From assembly GCF_027943255.1 (NCBI RefSeq), contig NC_072893.1:23458001-23522000 (forward strand): a stretch of DNA of 64,000 bases, in the 5' to 3' direction. This document shows, piece by piece, positions 1 to 11,439 of the stretch; the first letter of the stretch is position 1, and each line of letters starts with the position of its first letter. A program made the translations under genes and the position numbers. Under the pieces are notes generated by a model. It worked only from the letters and a program-made list of their open reading frames with translations, was not told the origin of the DNA and ran no database searches. This DNA is from Anastrepha obliqua. Taxonomy: Eukaryota > Arthropoda > Insecta > Diptera > Tephritidae.

Positions 1-447
1 TCATGACAGCTTATGTGACGGTCCTGGTCAATCTTTTCCATAATTTCATCGACTTTTTCAACGATAGGTCGACCGGAGCGAGGTGCATCTTTCACATCGA
101 AATTTCCAGAACGGAAGCGAGCTAACCATTGTTATGCTACACGAACTGATACAGCATCGTCTCCGTAAGCTTCACAAATTTCATTGGTGGTTTGCGTGGC
201 ATTCTTCCCTTTTTTATACAAAAATTTCAAAATATAGCGAATTTCTTCATTATTTTCACTCATTTTTGAACAGCTATAACTTTTTTTCAACTTCTCCGAA
301 TTTAATTTGTTTTTTGGTTAAATGAAGCTTAAAGTGTCACCTTTTTAACACCATGTGATATGACACAATGTGATTGGTAGCACTGCAGATAGATGACTCC
401 AACTACATCTAGTGACAAAATACGAAAAGACTTTTTCGACTACCCAG
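1..447 (-). mobile_element. mariner element, 5' end, runs off the window
   Basis: Read on the minus strand this is the start of a mariner-type transposon. The terminal inverted repeat ends at 447 (TACTGGGTAGTCGAAAAAGT after complementing) and is followed by a TA. The transposase start codon is at 263-261. The first ~90 codons include MSENNEEIRYILKF, a helix-turn-helix region, RFRSGNFDVKDAPRSGRP and VEKVDEIMEKI, which are typical of the mariner DNA-binding domain. An in-frame TAA follows VSVRVA, so this copy is broken. The catalytic part would lie left of base 1. Confidence 0.85.
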
Positions 448-470
448 TATTTCCGAAGCGACTAAGGCGG

Positions 471-720
471 AAAGGTTTGGGTACTTGTTTCTGCAGGAAT
501 TCATTGAAGAAGAAACACCACTTCTTGAAATAGGGTCCATCTACTTATAGAAGGTTGCAATAAACCTGGTAACGCAAATGAGTTTGAGATGAAAGATTTG
601 GGTACTTGTTTCTGCAGGGGCCGAATTTATTGAAAACGAATCACTACTGCTGACCACCTACCCATAGAAGGTTGGCATAAATCTGGTAACGCAAAGGGCA
701 AAGAAACTGCTATGAGATGA
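471..720. repeat. 121-bp unit tandemly duplicated
   Basis: Two diverged copies of about 121-128 bp start at 471 and 592. Both contain TTTGGGTACTTGTTTCTGCA near the start and ATAGAAGGTTG...CTGGTAACGCAAA later. No coding potential is seen and the origin is unknown. Confidence 0.75.
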
Positions 721-740
721 TTTTCTTCGTCAGCCATGAT

Positions 741-1800
741 TAGGTTAGGTTGAAGCGGTTGTCCTGTGGGACACACTCAGGCTCATAGCCCCTTGCCCCG
801 GAGCTTGTCCCTGTCTCTCCTAAAACCAGTGTGTGCTTTTCAAAAATTTTAGAAGATCTCTGATTTCTGTAGAACTGAGATCTTCCAACTCATTAAAAAA
901 TTGTTCACCCAGAATAGCAAACCTGCGTCTGGATAGAGCAGGACAGTGGCACAGTAGGTGCGAGATTGTCTCTTCCTCGTCCTCATCTAAGCAACTTCTA
1001 CAGAAGTCATGTGTTTGCACAGCCATCCTTTGGGCGTGTCTACCTATTAGGCAATGCCCCGTCATGACTGAGATCAATGTGCTAAGACTGTGTTTAATTT
1101 GGCTTAGCAGAGATTCTGTGCGTTTAGCATTTAGAGTCGGCCACAGTAGACGAACGATTTTACAGGTGGCTTCATTGCGCCATCTTTCGTTTGCTTTCCT
1201 CAAAATTTCTTCAAGGATGAGTAACTTACATGTTTGTATTGGTATGCCTATGTCATTGTCTATGCACTCATCGGTCAACTTGGTGCCGAGTCTCGCTAGT
1301 TCATCGGCTCCACAATTACTCTCAATGTCGCGATGGGAACCCATATTATCCTTAGGCGAAATGACTCAGCCATCTCGTTAAGAGCTGTGCGGCATTTTAT
1401 GGCTACCTTGGAGGTTGACGCCTGTTTCGTGAGGGATTTTATCGCCGCTTGGCTATCAGTGAAAATGTAGATATCCTTCCCAGTGTCGCGGCTTTTATTA
1501 TTGCCATCAGTTCAGCCTGAAAGACACAACAGTAGTCGGGGAGCCGAAAACTGAAGGAGATCCCCAGATGTTCGGAATATACACCTCCGCCCACCCTGCC
1601 CTCGAGCTTTGAGCCATCTGTGTATACATGGATGGGCTCGCCCTGTCTGACATCGTCCCGTTCCCACTCTTCTCTTGAGGGTAGGAGGGTCGTAAACGAT
1701 GTAATGGCAAGTATAGGCGGGAGTGCACAGTCCACCAGTCCGGGAAGCCCCAAAATGCCAGCCAGGATTTTACCGTGTTCGTCAGCCATAACCTACAAGT
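741..1800 (-). mobile_element. Non-LTR retrotransposon, 3' part with RNase H (broken)
   Basis: On the minus strand 1789-1439 encodes an RNase H core (YTDGSK, then FQAELMAI). After frameshifts, 1344-820 encodes the end of the RNase H region (HRDIE-N-GADELARLGT) and a C-terminal cysteine/histidine motif (CRSCLDEDEEETISHLLCHC). This order (reverse transcriptase, RNase H, Cys/His tail) is that of I/R1-group non-LTR elements. Two frameshifts are visible, near 1465 and near 1345 where part of the usual VPGHRDIE motif is deleted. The 3' end lies at about 741 next to a TAACCTAACC-like tail. Confidence 0.85.
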
Positions 1801-3074
1801 AAAATACCCTTACATATATAATATATATGTATAAGATTACCCATACATACATACATATATGCGTGTGTATGTATGAAAAACTTTCAGCTTAATCTTTTGC
1901 TACAAAAATTCAAGATATTTCCTCATACTCATTTGAAAGTCTCCTTCTTCTCATACCCAAACGCACACGCAATTCCTAAACAAAACAACAATCATTCAAT
2001 CCGATCGCAATACCAACTACAGACCCCTCCAATTTGCGAATACGCAAGAAGCATAAAAGAGAGCACTGGAATTTCGAAACGAAAACGCACAACAATTTAG
2101 AGAATTTCAACACAGAAATCAAGAAGGGGAACAATTTGCAAAATCCAAACAAAACCCCAACAAAAATATGTACAGATTACGAAAGAACAACATTGCAAAA
2201 ACAAAAAACGCAAAAACAGAAAGAACAAACAAAATGCAGTCAGTGCCTTAGCAGAGGTCAACGAAGCGCGGGGACAACAACAACAACACACAACATATCG
2301 TCTCAATGGCGGCATTTTGGGGCCGCAACAAAGTTATCGCAAACCATGTGGACGCGTACATAACAGTCACCGCCGTAGCAGACGCGGCAGCATCAATGGA
2401 TTTGGCCTGGCCGCTAAGTACAAGGAACGATCAGCAAAATACCAAATACATACATACTTTATTATATACATACATACGCACATACACACGTAATAACAGA
2501 TGATGCGACTGGATCGCTGGAGTTCCACAGATGATTCGAATAATTTAATTGGAAGCCGAGATCGAAAGAAAAGAAAGATCGGCAAAGCAAGAACAAAATG
2601 AACAACGACTTATCAGCATTCTGCAAAGATGACGCGCATGCAGACAGATTGTACGTATGTATGTATGTATGTATGTATGTATGTACATATTCTATTTAAC
2701 TAGTCCCTATGAGCGAGCGTGTGTAGCGAGTAAAAGAAAAAATATTGGCAGTTCAGTGAAAATAATAAAAACTTGTATTGTAGTGCTGGTGCGATGTAGA
2801 GCGTGACCGGACAGGAAGAATGGGGTATTGACAGATATACACAGTGTGTGCGACACACACACACACGCGAACACATAGTCATAAATGATGTATGTCACAC
2901 TGCAGGATACACTTTCGAAAATAGTGACATCACCTTGGACCATTCCATCTCTACGAATACTGGCGCGAGTATGAATTGAGAACCATTACGATTGCGAACA
3001 CAAAAATGAATCGGGATATGAATGTAAATTTATAAATACGAATGTAAATACGAATATGAATTTAAATGTGATTA
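1801..3074. other. Gene-free stretch, A/C-rich with microsatellites
   Basis: No gene is recognised. The stretch contains a TATA/CATA-rich patch (1815-1870), A- and C-rich sequence with several CAA runs (2100-2290), a (GTAT)n microsatellite at 2655-2685 and a short (AC)n run near 2855. AATATGAAT/AATGTAAAT words directly precede the transposon at 3075. Confidence 0.6.
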
Positions 3075-4390
3075 CAGGGTCCGACACTCGAAGTGTAACC
3101 AATTAATAAAAAGGTCGTAAATTTAGTTTGGAAAATTCTTTTTATTCAATTCAAAGTAAAAAATGTGTGAAAATAATACAAAATTAAGAATCAACTTACT
3201 TTTGCTCGATATGATCAACTTTTGCCTTGACTATGGCCTTGAGATGGTCCAGAAACGAATCGCAAGCTGCTCGAATGTTACTTGCAGGTATTTTGGCTCA
3301 CTCGCCGACAACAACTTTTTTTCAGCGGCTCGAGACTGGTGAATCTCTTAGTTCGGACTTTGCTCTCCGAAATGGTCCAAAGATAATAGTCCATCGGATT
3401 CGTGTTTGGTGAATTTGAGAGCCATTGTGTGGTCGTTATGAAGCCGGAACGTTGTTTTTTAACCATTCTTAGTTCACGCGAGCGCTTTGTGAGACAGTGC
3501 CGAGTTCTGTTGAAACGTCCATGGTTTGCCATCGAAATGTTTATCTGCCCACGGCTTCAAAGCAAACTCCAGAATATTTTCCCGATAATATTTCACATTT
3601 ACCTGGACGTCAGGCTCGATGAAAATGATTGGAGAGCGCCCATCTGCGGTTACAGCGGCCCATGCCATTACTTATGGCGGGTGCTGTTCCCTGTGGCCAA
3701 TAAATGACTCAAATTCTCGTATGAACGGTCGGTTAAATAAACCCTATCGTTTTGGGAGTTTACGAATTGCTCAATTTGAAAAATTTTCTCGTTAGAGAAC
3801 ACAATGTTCGGAAATTGACCGCTTTCGGCCAAGCGAAACAACTCCTTCGCTCTCTTTAGTCTGACTTGTTGCTGCTTTGGTGTGAGATCAGGTGCCTTTT
3901 GGATCTTATAAGGCTTGACTTTGAGATCAATTTTCAGTGAGCGGCGGATGCTACCGTCAGATATTTTCAGTTCTTTTGCCATTTGATTGGCATTTCGTCG
4001 AGGTTTTCGCTCAAGTCGCTTCCATTTTGAACCATTTGACGTGACGTTGCAGTCTTTTGATGACCACCTCCATGACGTTTCGCGATGCTACCAGAATCAT
4101 TGTAACGAGTAATGGTGCGTTAAACAAAAGCTTTATTTACTTTAAGCTGCTCGAGCTCACGAACAATGGCTGGTTGTGGTTTTCAGCCAAATATAACGCA
4201 ATCACACTTTTACTTTTGAAATCCATTACTGATTTTCTTTTTTCGCGTTTACTCTCGGCAAAATACTTCCGCGCGCTTGTAAACAATACTCTGGATTGTC
4301 ATTTAGCCAACTAACAGACAGCTCATTCTCGTGCATCAGCTGCGCGAGCTGTCTGAAGTTGGTTCTTGGCATTTCGAGAGCCGGACCCTG
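3075..4390 (-). mobile_element. Tc1/mariner superfamily element (maT-like), defective
   Basis: Near-complete element of 1,316 bp. Its ends match as inverted repeats (CAGGGTCCGACACTCGAA left, CAGGGTCCGGCTCTCGAA right) and both are flanked by TA. The minus strand carries transposase pieces: helix-turn-helix (MAKELKISDGSIRRSLK), IVFSNEKIFQIEQFV, MAWAAVTADGRSPI, and ITTTQWLSNSPNTNPMDYYL. The spacing between the last two acidic positions fits a D37D-type (maT-like) enzyme. The first of these reads N in FQQNSALSHKA, so a catalytic residue is lost, and there are frameshifts. It is inserted in the non-LTR fragment at 4391. Confidence 0.85.
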
Positions 4391-4700
4391 TATAAATATG
4401 AATGTGAATATGATGACCTCCCGTATGCGACAAATTACGAGGCCCATTCGAATTGTATTAGCTTTGATTAGCTTGGTAGTATTATCCGGTGTTACTTTTA
4501 TGTCGCCATTTGTGGACCTCCGTAAGCTTTCCGCAAACCCAAAATGGCTGAGATAGGTATGTTAAACTCCTTGAATTGTCTTGATATCGACTCGTGATTT
4601 CTTCCTTTGTGGTGATTTCATCAAGATCACGAATTTCAACTTGGCTTAGCTCCGTTTGTGCCCTGATTTCCACAGCTTCTCCTGGAGCCGCCTTAACAGC
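4391..4700 (-). mobile_element. Non-LTR retrotransposon ORF1 (gag-like) fragment
   Basis: The minus strand encodes VEIRDLDEITTKEEIT (4673-4482 frame) and, in another frame, MGLVICRIREV (from 4447). These two stretches occur in this order in the gag-like ORF1 of R1/I-type non-LTR elements, just before the zinc knuckles. The copy is frameshifted and cut by the transposon ending at 4390. Confidence 0.55.
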
Positions 4701-4713
4701 CCGATGAATCTTT

Positions 4714-6004
4714 AATAATCAATGCACAATAAACGCCAGCCTCCTCCTTCGAGGTATTCTGCGCCAATTCGACGAATGCGATGCAACAAACGCTTCAAAA
4801 CGCCAAGATAGAAAATTCCATTGACGGTTTGACCCGTTGGAACGAGCTCCTTGTGGACAATATCCTTGGAATCGTAAAAACAAATGAGCTGCGACTTGAT
4901 TTTTGACTTCTCCAAACACGATTTTTTGGATGATGGCTCGTCTGTGGCCTTCCATTCGCCATTTGACGCTTAGTTTCAGGTTCATTTTGGAAAACCTCGT
5001 TTCATCACCATTTCCAATGTTGTAAAGGAAGTTCTCCCCTTTTCTCCCCTCTTTAATGAGGTCTTTCGAATGTTGAATTCTCAGTAAATTTTTGGTCCTC
5101 CGTTAACTTGTGCGGCATGAATCGTCCACAGACCTTTCGTAAGCCCAAATGATCATTTGAAATGTGATAAATCGATATTTTGGAGATATTCAACTCCGAT
5201 TTTATGAACTTCAACCATGTTTTCTGTTCATTTTTCATAAATTTACAAACAATTTCGATGGAGTTTTCGGTGATTACTGATTTTGGGCGGCCCGTACGTT
5301 GATTGTCATTTATGTCCTCACAACCATCTCTGAAACGTGTAAACCACTCGTGAACTCTGGCACGAGACAGACAATCATCGCCATAAACTTGTTTCATCAA
5401 TTCAAATGTTTCGGTAAATGTTTGGTTTGCCTATTTTAAAACCAAATTTGATATTAGCTCTTTGTTTGAATCTCAAACGGCCGCGGTAGCCGAATGGGTT
5501 GGTGCGTGATTACCATTCGGAACTCACTGAGAGATCGTTGGTTCGAATCTCGGTGAAAGCAAAATTAATAAAAACATTTTTCTAATAGCGGTCGCCCCTC
5601 GGTAGGCAATGGCAAACCTCCGAGTGTATTTCTGCCATGAAAAAGCTCCTCATAAAAATATCTGCCGTTCGGAGTCGGCTTCAAACTGTAGGTCCCTCCA
5701 TTTGTGGAACAACATCAAGACGCACACTGCAAATAGGAGGAGGAGTTCGGCCAAATACCTAACAGAAGTGTAGGCGCCAATTATTTATTATTATTTTTTT
5801 TTGAATCTCATTTTTGTACCGATGACACATACATACCGATACTTTAAGACGCAATAACTCCGCTTCCACTGAACCGAATGTCACCGAGCTTTCACTAGAA
5901 GTCAACTAGGGATGTAACTTCCAACGCACTAACTCATTAAAAAGATGGTGCCATCAAAAACATTTTTATGACACCAGTCTTGTTTATTTTGGATTCCACC
6001 TTGT
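4714..6004 (-). mobile_element. mariner element, truncated, with a SINE inside
   Basis: The right end (CAAGGTGGAATCCAAAATAA after complementing, then TA at 6005-6006) matches the ends of the copy at 29592-30969. Minus-strand pieces: DNA-binding domain at 5400-5053 (DDCLSRARVHEWFTRFRDG, NDNQRTGRPKS) and catalytic-middle pieces at 4985-4712 (ELVPTGQTVNGIFYLGVLK). The 3' end, including the last catalytic motif, is missing left of 4714. The copy is interrupted by the SINE at 5476-5799. Confidence 0.85.
5476..5799 (+). repeat. tRNA-derived SINE, full-length copy with 11-bp TSD
   Basis: The head resembles a tRNA with RNA polymerase III signals: box A-like TAGCCGAATGGGTTGGTGCG and box B-like GGTTCGAATC. 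A conserved body follows (GCGGTCGCCCCTCGGTAGGC, then GGAGGAGTTCGGCC) and a TTATTATT tail. Direct repeats TTTGAATCTCA at 5465-5475 and 5800-5810 flank it. The related mariner copy near 30770 has the site without the insert. Other copies in the window: 11232, 32045, 36592 (minus), 40343 (minus, diverged) and 41412. It is not a functional tRNA gene: the cloverleaf is imperfect and it is joined to an unrelated body. Confidence 0.85.
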
Positions 6005-6006
6005 AT

Positions 6007-6530
6007 ACAGCCAACCAGAGCTATTTATGTAATGGAGAAGATTGATGGGCTTCAGCATTGGCGAATTGCTTTAGACTGTCGAGGAAAAGAGCACCCAGTG
6101 TGACCTTAATCATCTAGCTGCCAAGCCTGAACATTTACAAAGAGAGAGCTCAACAGTCTCCTTCTCTGGAAGGTCCCCAGCTTCTACAATGGGGGTTAAA
6201 TGGCAAACCTAGCTTTTCCGCGTGTATGCCTATCTTTCAATGACCGCTAAACGCAGCTAGGAGTTTGAAAAATGAATGGCGTGGAGTCCCGAATGCTTTC
6301 TGAGTCCTCGGTATATTATGCTGGGACCACAGGGTTTCCGAAATAGCACATGAAGAAATGGAGCTTCATCTTTTCTGCGCTTTCCTGAGAAATCAATTGT
6401 GCGTAGTCGGTGTATTCTCGGCAAAAGTAGCATTGACTTTCTTATACATATTTCTCTGAATTTCAGCTCATAAAATTTTATAGAAATTCTAACACTAGTT
6501 CTAACACCAATTTTCATACCACCTGTTCTT
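6007..6530 (-). mobile_element. Non-LTR retrotransposon C-terminal fragment
   Basis: The sequence is closely related to 33700-34130. On the minus strand it encodes remnants of the Cys/His tail region (C-G-L-EKETVE-FLC-CP type) and KFYELKFREI-like debris. Many frameshifts. It is probably one decayed 5'-truncated insertion. Confidence 0.6.
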
Positions 6531-6599
6531 CTTCAGCTTCCAAGTGGGTTTTCAAGGCCTCATCGCATATAGAGACGAAAAGTGCAGTAGTAACGATAA

Positions 6600-7420
6600 A
6601 TTAAGAGCACTAGCAGCAATCATTTCCATCCTTTGTTAGCCAAAGTTACGAATTATTTAAACAATTAAACGATTATTTATTATATGAAGGATTTGCCATT
6701 GGAAGGTACAACTTTACTCCATTTTTCAGACAGCATACGGGTTCCTCTGACGAAAAATTCGAGTTATTTTGATTTGATACATTCATTGAGCCAGTTTGCG
6801 ATGCACTCGTAAGAAATGAACCGCTCTCCAATAAGGGCTGATCCCACCAGATGCACAACACACCCAGGTCGATAGACCTGGTTCACTTGGCAAGCTCCAA
6901 CATTTTCGATGCTTAGGATTATCATAATAGATGCATTTTTTCGTCACCAGTGACGATGCGATGCATAAAACCTTTTATTTTCTGCCGTTCAAGAAGCATC
7001 TCACACGTCACCAAACTCTTTCGATATCCCTCTCCTTCAATTGATGTGGCACCCAGTTACCTGCTTTCTGGACTATTCCCATCGCATTCAAACGTTTACC
7101 GATGGTTGATCTATCAACATCCAACTCATTACGCATACATCAAGGGTTCAACATGCGTCCTCATCCACTAATTGTTGAAGTTGAGGATCTTCGAATTTTT
7201 TCTGTGCCCCTTCGCGATGTTTATCACTCACGCCGAAATCGTCACTATGGAAGCGTCGAAACCACCCTTCATAAGTTGTATTTGATGGAGCCTGATTACC
7301 GTAAATGTTGATCAATATACGACACGTTTCAGCTGCACTTATTTTTAAAAGGTAATAATTCGCTTCAAGCGAATGTCAACAACTGCCATCGAGACCTCTC
7401 ACATACACCTTCAAACCACC
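6600..7420 (-). mobile_element. mariner element with internal deletion
   Basis: The minus strand encodes IVTGDEK...CIYYDNPKHRK near 6960-6900, then jumps from IWWDQ directly to a mariner C-terminus (LIGERFISYECIANWLNE, RGTRMLSEKWSKVVPSNGKS). The catalytic middle, which would contain the second and third aspartates, is missing. There is also an in-frame stop. The region 6531-6600 is unassigned. The sequence ends at the target-site copy 7421-7433. Confidence 0.7.
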
Positions 7421-7433
7421 AGTATATTACTAG

Positions 7434-8599
7434 GTTAGGTTAGGTTGGTATGGTTGCCCAAGGAATGAGCTCACTTGGACGAAGAAAAAACAGTTTCGTC
7501 CTTTGTGATACCATTATGAAGGAGGTGAGGTGAAAGAGAAAGACCGATGGGATGCAGGGAGAGGACGGGGAGAAGTGGTGTTGGGATGGTTAGGAGGGTG
7601 GGTTTAGAGTGTGTGGAATACGAACGATGACTGGGCTGCGTTTGCGTCAACCGCTTTGTGCTGCTGATAAAATTCATCAGATTTTTAATGTCAACGCAAA
7701 GAAGTAAGAGCCAAGATACCTGGATCTTAGCCCCACCAGAGCAGGGCAGCCAAGGAGAAGGTGCTGAGATGATTCCACCCCATCCTCCACACATCCAGGG
7801 CAAAAAGGACTTGAGGTAATTCTCAGTAAGTCTCACAGCAGGCATTCCTCGAGCAAGTGAACTGTGAGAAAACCCACAAAATTCGAGAGCTGATATTATA
7901 TTTTGTCAACCTCTGAAGCTCACCCGAGCGCTCCCGCTCTCGCCGCTCGCTGAGTTGGCGCGATGCCCATCTTTCCAGGAGCAGACCGCAGGTAGTCAGG
8001 GGGATGCCAATTCTCTCCCTTAGCGGGCAAATCACCTCACATGTCCCTTGTCTGGCCAGCTCATCCGCCTCACAGTTTCACGCAATGTCGCTGTGACCAG
8101 GAATCCAGATGAGGCTTATGTCAAAGAATTCGGACACAGTTGAAGTGAGCTCAGGCATTCCCTGACCGTCACTGACCCGAGGGCCCTTATTGCCGCTTGG
8201 CTGGCAGAGTAAATATTTACTTTCCTGACTGTTAGTACGCAAAAACTCCTCCGTCAACCTTTCTTTCCAACTTCGATCCATCCGTGAACAAGTTCACCAG
8301 ACCCTCTTCTCTTGATGGAATATGAGTGGAGAAGGTTCCGGTTGGACTAAGCGAGGGTATACATTGATCCGTTGACAGGGAGATGTTCTCGAAATTTCAA
8401 AGGATGCCCATAAGTGAGGTTGAGTTATAGCCCGAGCCCCTCAGCCTACGGGTACCACATTTAACATTGCGTTGAGCGCCAGAGTAGGAGTCGTTCGAAG
8501 CGCCCTACTGATTCCAATGAGTGCCGACCTCTGAACTCTCTCCAGCTTCTTCACCAATGTCGTCCTCTCTAGTGAGTTCCATCAGACTATGACTCCATA
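7434..8599 (-). mobile_element. 5'-truncated non-LTR retrotransposon with 13-bp TSD
   Basis: Flanked by AGTATATTACTAG at 7421-7433 and 8600-8612, an exact 13-bp target duplication. The minus strand starts at the end of the reverse-transcriptase domain (TTGGTGAAGAAGCTGG region) and runs through decayed RNase H (WIPGHSDIA at 8095) to the C-terminal region. It ends in an AACCTAACCTAAC tail next to the left duplication. The family is that of 24259-25315 and 31060-32040. Frameshifts are numerous. Confidence 0.85.
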
Positions 8600-8629
8600 A
8601 GTATATTACTAGAGCGAACACGAAAATAT

Positions 8630-9897
8630 CAGGTCAGTCCATAAGTTCGTGCGTATTTTGCCCACAATTTCACTTTTGTACGATTTTTGCATACAAAAAA
8701 CTATTCGCGGAATATAACTGAAGTATTTATATTTTCTTTGATATATTGTGCATTCAACAAGTGATTTTAAAAGCGGATAGAAGTACATGATGTTAAAAAA
8801 TAAAATGGAATCTTCGAAAGTGTATAAGAGGAATATTTTATATTTTTTAATAAAAGTGGTAAAAATGCAACAACTGCTGCTGCAGAAATAAACACTATTC
8901 CCGGAGAGGACACCGTGAGTGTAAGGACTGCGCAAAAGTGGTTTTCAAAATTCCGAAGTGGTATCTGCGAAGTGGAGGAGGCCCCGCGCGCTGGTCGTCC
9001 TGAAGTCTTTAACTCCGACGCCTCGCTCGAATTCGTGGAAGCTGAGCCAAACTCGACAGTCGATATGATAGCTCAGAGGTTAAAATCATCGCATCGAACA
9101 GTTCACAGGCACCTAGTTCAGTTGGGAAAGGTTTCAAATCAGGGAAAATGGGTTACGCATAGACTTTCCGTCACCAACCTTCAGCAGAGAGTGAATGTGG
9201 GTTCTCAGCTGCTGCAACGGCTTGAAAATTAAAGTTTTTTTAACCGTATCGTTACTATTGATGACAAATGGGTCCTTTGCAATAATCCTGTTCGCAAACG
9301 CCAATGGTTAGACAAAGATGAAACACCTGAATAGAGATGGCCTTCACCCCAAGAAGATTCTCCTGTCTATTTGGTGGGATATGGCCGGTATTGTTTATTA
9401 TGAACTTCTGGAACCAAACCAGACGATAACTGCTGATTATTATTCCCATCAGCTATCAAACCTGAATGAGGCACTTAAAAAAAATCGACCGCCTTCAGTG
9501 AATAGGCGCAAAGTTTTGTTTCACCACGACAACGCAAGACCTCATACCGCAAGGCAAACATTAGACAAGCTGAACGAGCTCGAATGGGAGCTAATGCCGC
9601 ATCCACCATACTCTCCGCATATTGCACCTTGTGATTATCACCTTTTCCGTGGACTTCAATCCCATATGAGTAACAAAAACTACTCCTCAAAAGAAGATAT
9701 AAAAAGGGATACGAAGCGTATTTTGGCTCCAAGGACAAAAAATTGTTTGAGCAGGGAATTAAAAATTTGCCTAAAGGTTGGGAAGACATTGTAAATAATG
9801 AAGGAAAATATATTATTGATTAATAAATACTTTAAACATATTTTTTATTAATTTTAAAACCGCCTTTAAAAAACGCACGAACTTATGGACTGGACAG
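8630..9897 (+). mobile_element. mariner element, near full length, frameshifted
   Basis: Ends are inverted repeats sharing CAGTCCATAAGTTCGTGCG. Plus-strand transposase: SVRTAQKWFSKFRSG helix-turn-helix (8915), TIDDKWV and FNPVRKRQWL-type middle near 9250, then from 9318 (second frame) HPKKILLSIWWDMAGI-YYELL, FHHDNARPH, and YSPHIAPCDYHLF. The last two give the D34D pair typical of mariner. A stop at 9230 and frameshifts make it inactive. The style is that of mellifera-type mariners; the subfamily is not certain. Confidence 0.85.
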
Positions 9898-11231
9898 CAC
9901 CGACACCTCTTTTACGAGGGCGGAAACTTATTTCCATACCCTATATTTACACCAGTGGCAGTCAGGTATAAAGAAAACACATTTAATTTAAATGTTGTAG
10001 ATTTTTATTTTTTATTTAATTTTTTTTTTAATATTTTTTTTTTTTAATTTTTTTTTTAATTTTATAGTAATGCTTTATTGAATTGTTTGGAAATAAATTG
10101 CATTGATTACATTTCTTTGAGGAAGAGGGGAAAATATTCGCTTTAACAAAGTATTTTTATTTATTTATTCGCATATTTTTGTATGTCTATTCTATTCACT
10201 GCGACTTTTGCATACAATAAATTTACATTTTTCAAACATTCACATTTTCAATCCCATGCAAACGAATTTTTCAGCACTTTGACCAATTATTTTTGCTCAT
10301 GCAGACTTCCTTCAACGAAAATAAATATCGCGAATCAATGTATTGTAATTAACCGTTAAGTGCGCGCTATATTATTCTATATATAATTGAATAAATAATA
10401 CAAGTAATTGGAATACAAGAGTTATATAATGATTACTTATTCTATGCATGTATGCGTTACAAATACTCACATACGCAAATATTTAAGTAACAAACGGCGT
10501 CTTCTTTGAGGAACAAAATTTTATTTGCAACCTAAATTTAAGGAAAAAGATTTAGTTGCTTGAATATCTGCATTTGTTTTATTAAATTCTTTTTTTTATA
10601 TTTTTTTTTAACTTCATATAACAGTTTTTGAAAATTCATACGAACCGAAACTTTTTACGTACGATTTCTATTTGCGTTTGCTGCATTTACTTTGTTCGCA
10701 ATTCTCTTTTATTATTCGCAAAAGAATTTTTTTTTTATTTATGCTTCAATACTTTTTTTTACTATTTTCACTCATTTATTAATTATTTTTTAATTGATTT
10801 AACTCTACGGCAAAATTTATTTGCTAAGTATTTTTATTTTTTTTTATTTTTTTGTTTGTTTTTGTAACAGCATTAATGCCCTTAACTGAGTATCTCGTTT
10901 GGAATACAGAATAATATATTCGTTAATTGGTATTCCCTTTTTTATTTTATGTATTTCACTTTTTGGTTTAAAGTACTTTCGAGTTCTGTTTGATACTTTT
11001 TTTCTTGTGTCTGTTTATAATACAAGTTCTGGCTGGTCTACGAAAAACAGTACAACATTAGGGCGGTTCACAATTCGACGCAAATAAGATGGCGTCACAG
11101 CAGTTTTATATTTATATATATTATAATGGTAATTATATATAAGTACAGTGAGTCAAAAAAGTTTTGGTACAGTGATTTTTTTTACAATATTCACAAGGCT
11201 TTTCATGCGACATTTTTTGCGCCAGTATTGT
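9898..11231. other. AT-rich gene-free stretch
   Basis: Poly-T and AT-rich DNA with scattered ATTTATTT words. A few open frames are only low-complexity F/L/Y runs. No gene or recognisable element is seen. Confidence 0.6.
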
Positions 11232-11335
11232 ATGAAAATCCATTTGTGGAACAAAATCAAGACGCACACCACAAATAGGAGGAGGAGCTCGGCCGAACAC
11301 CCAAAAAGGGTGTACGCGCAAATTATATACATATA
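11232..11335 (+). repeat. SINE 3' fragment
   Basis: Contains TTTGTGGAACAAAATCAAGA, AATAGGAGGAGGAGCTCGGC and an AAAAAGGGTGTACGCGCAAA end, matching the 3' body of the SINE at 5476-5799 and 41412-41690. The tRNA-like head is absent. Confidence 0.8.
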
Positions 11336-11439
11336 TATATTGTATGAAAATATAGGTTTTTGGTTAGCAAAATTCAAAGAACCAAGCAACTTTCACCGGA
11401 TTTTCTAACTTTTTGCTCAAAACCATAATAATAATTTTT

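Noticed and set aside
833..1381. 182-codon plus-strand open frame
   Set aside because: It is the antisense of the non-LTR RNase H/Cys-His region, which has recognisable motifs on the minus strand.
5481..5560. Functional tRNA gene
   Set aside because: Box A and box B are present but the acceptor and anticodon stems do not pair well, and the sequence continues into a repeated SINE body found in several places.
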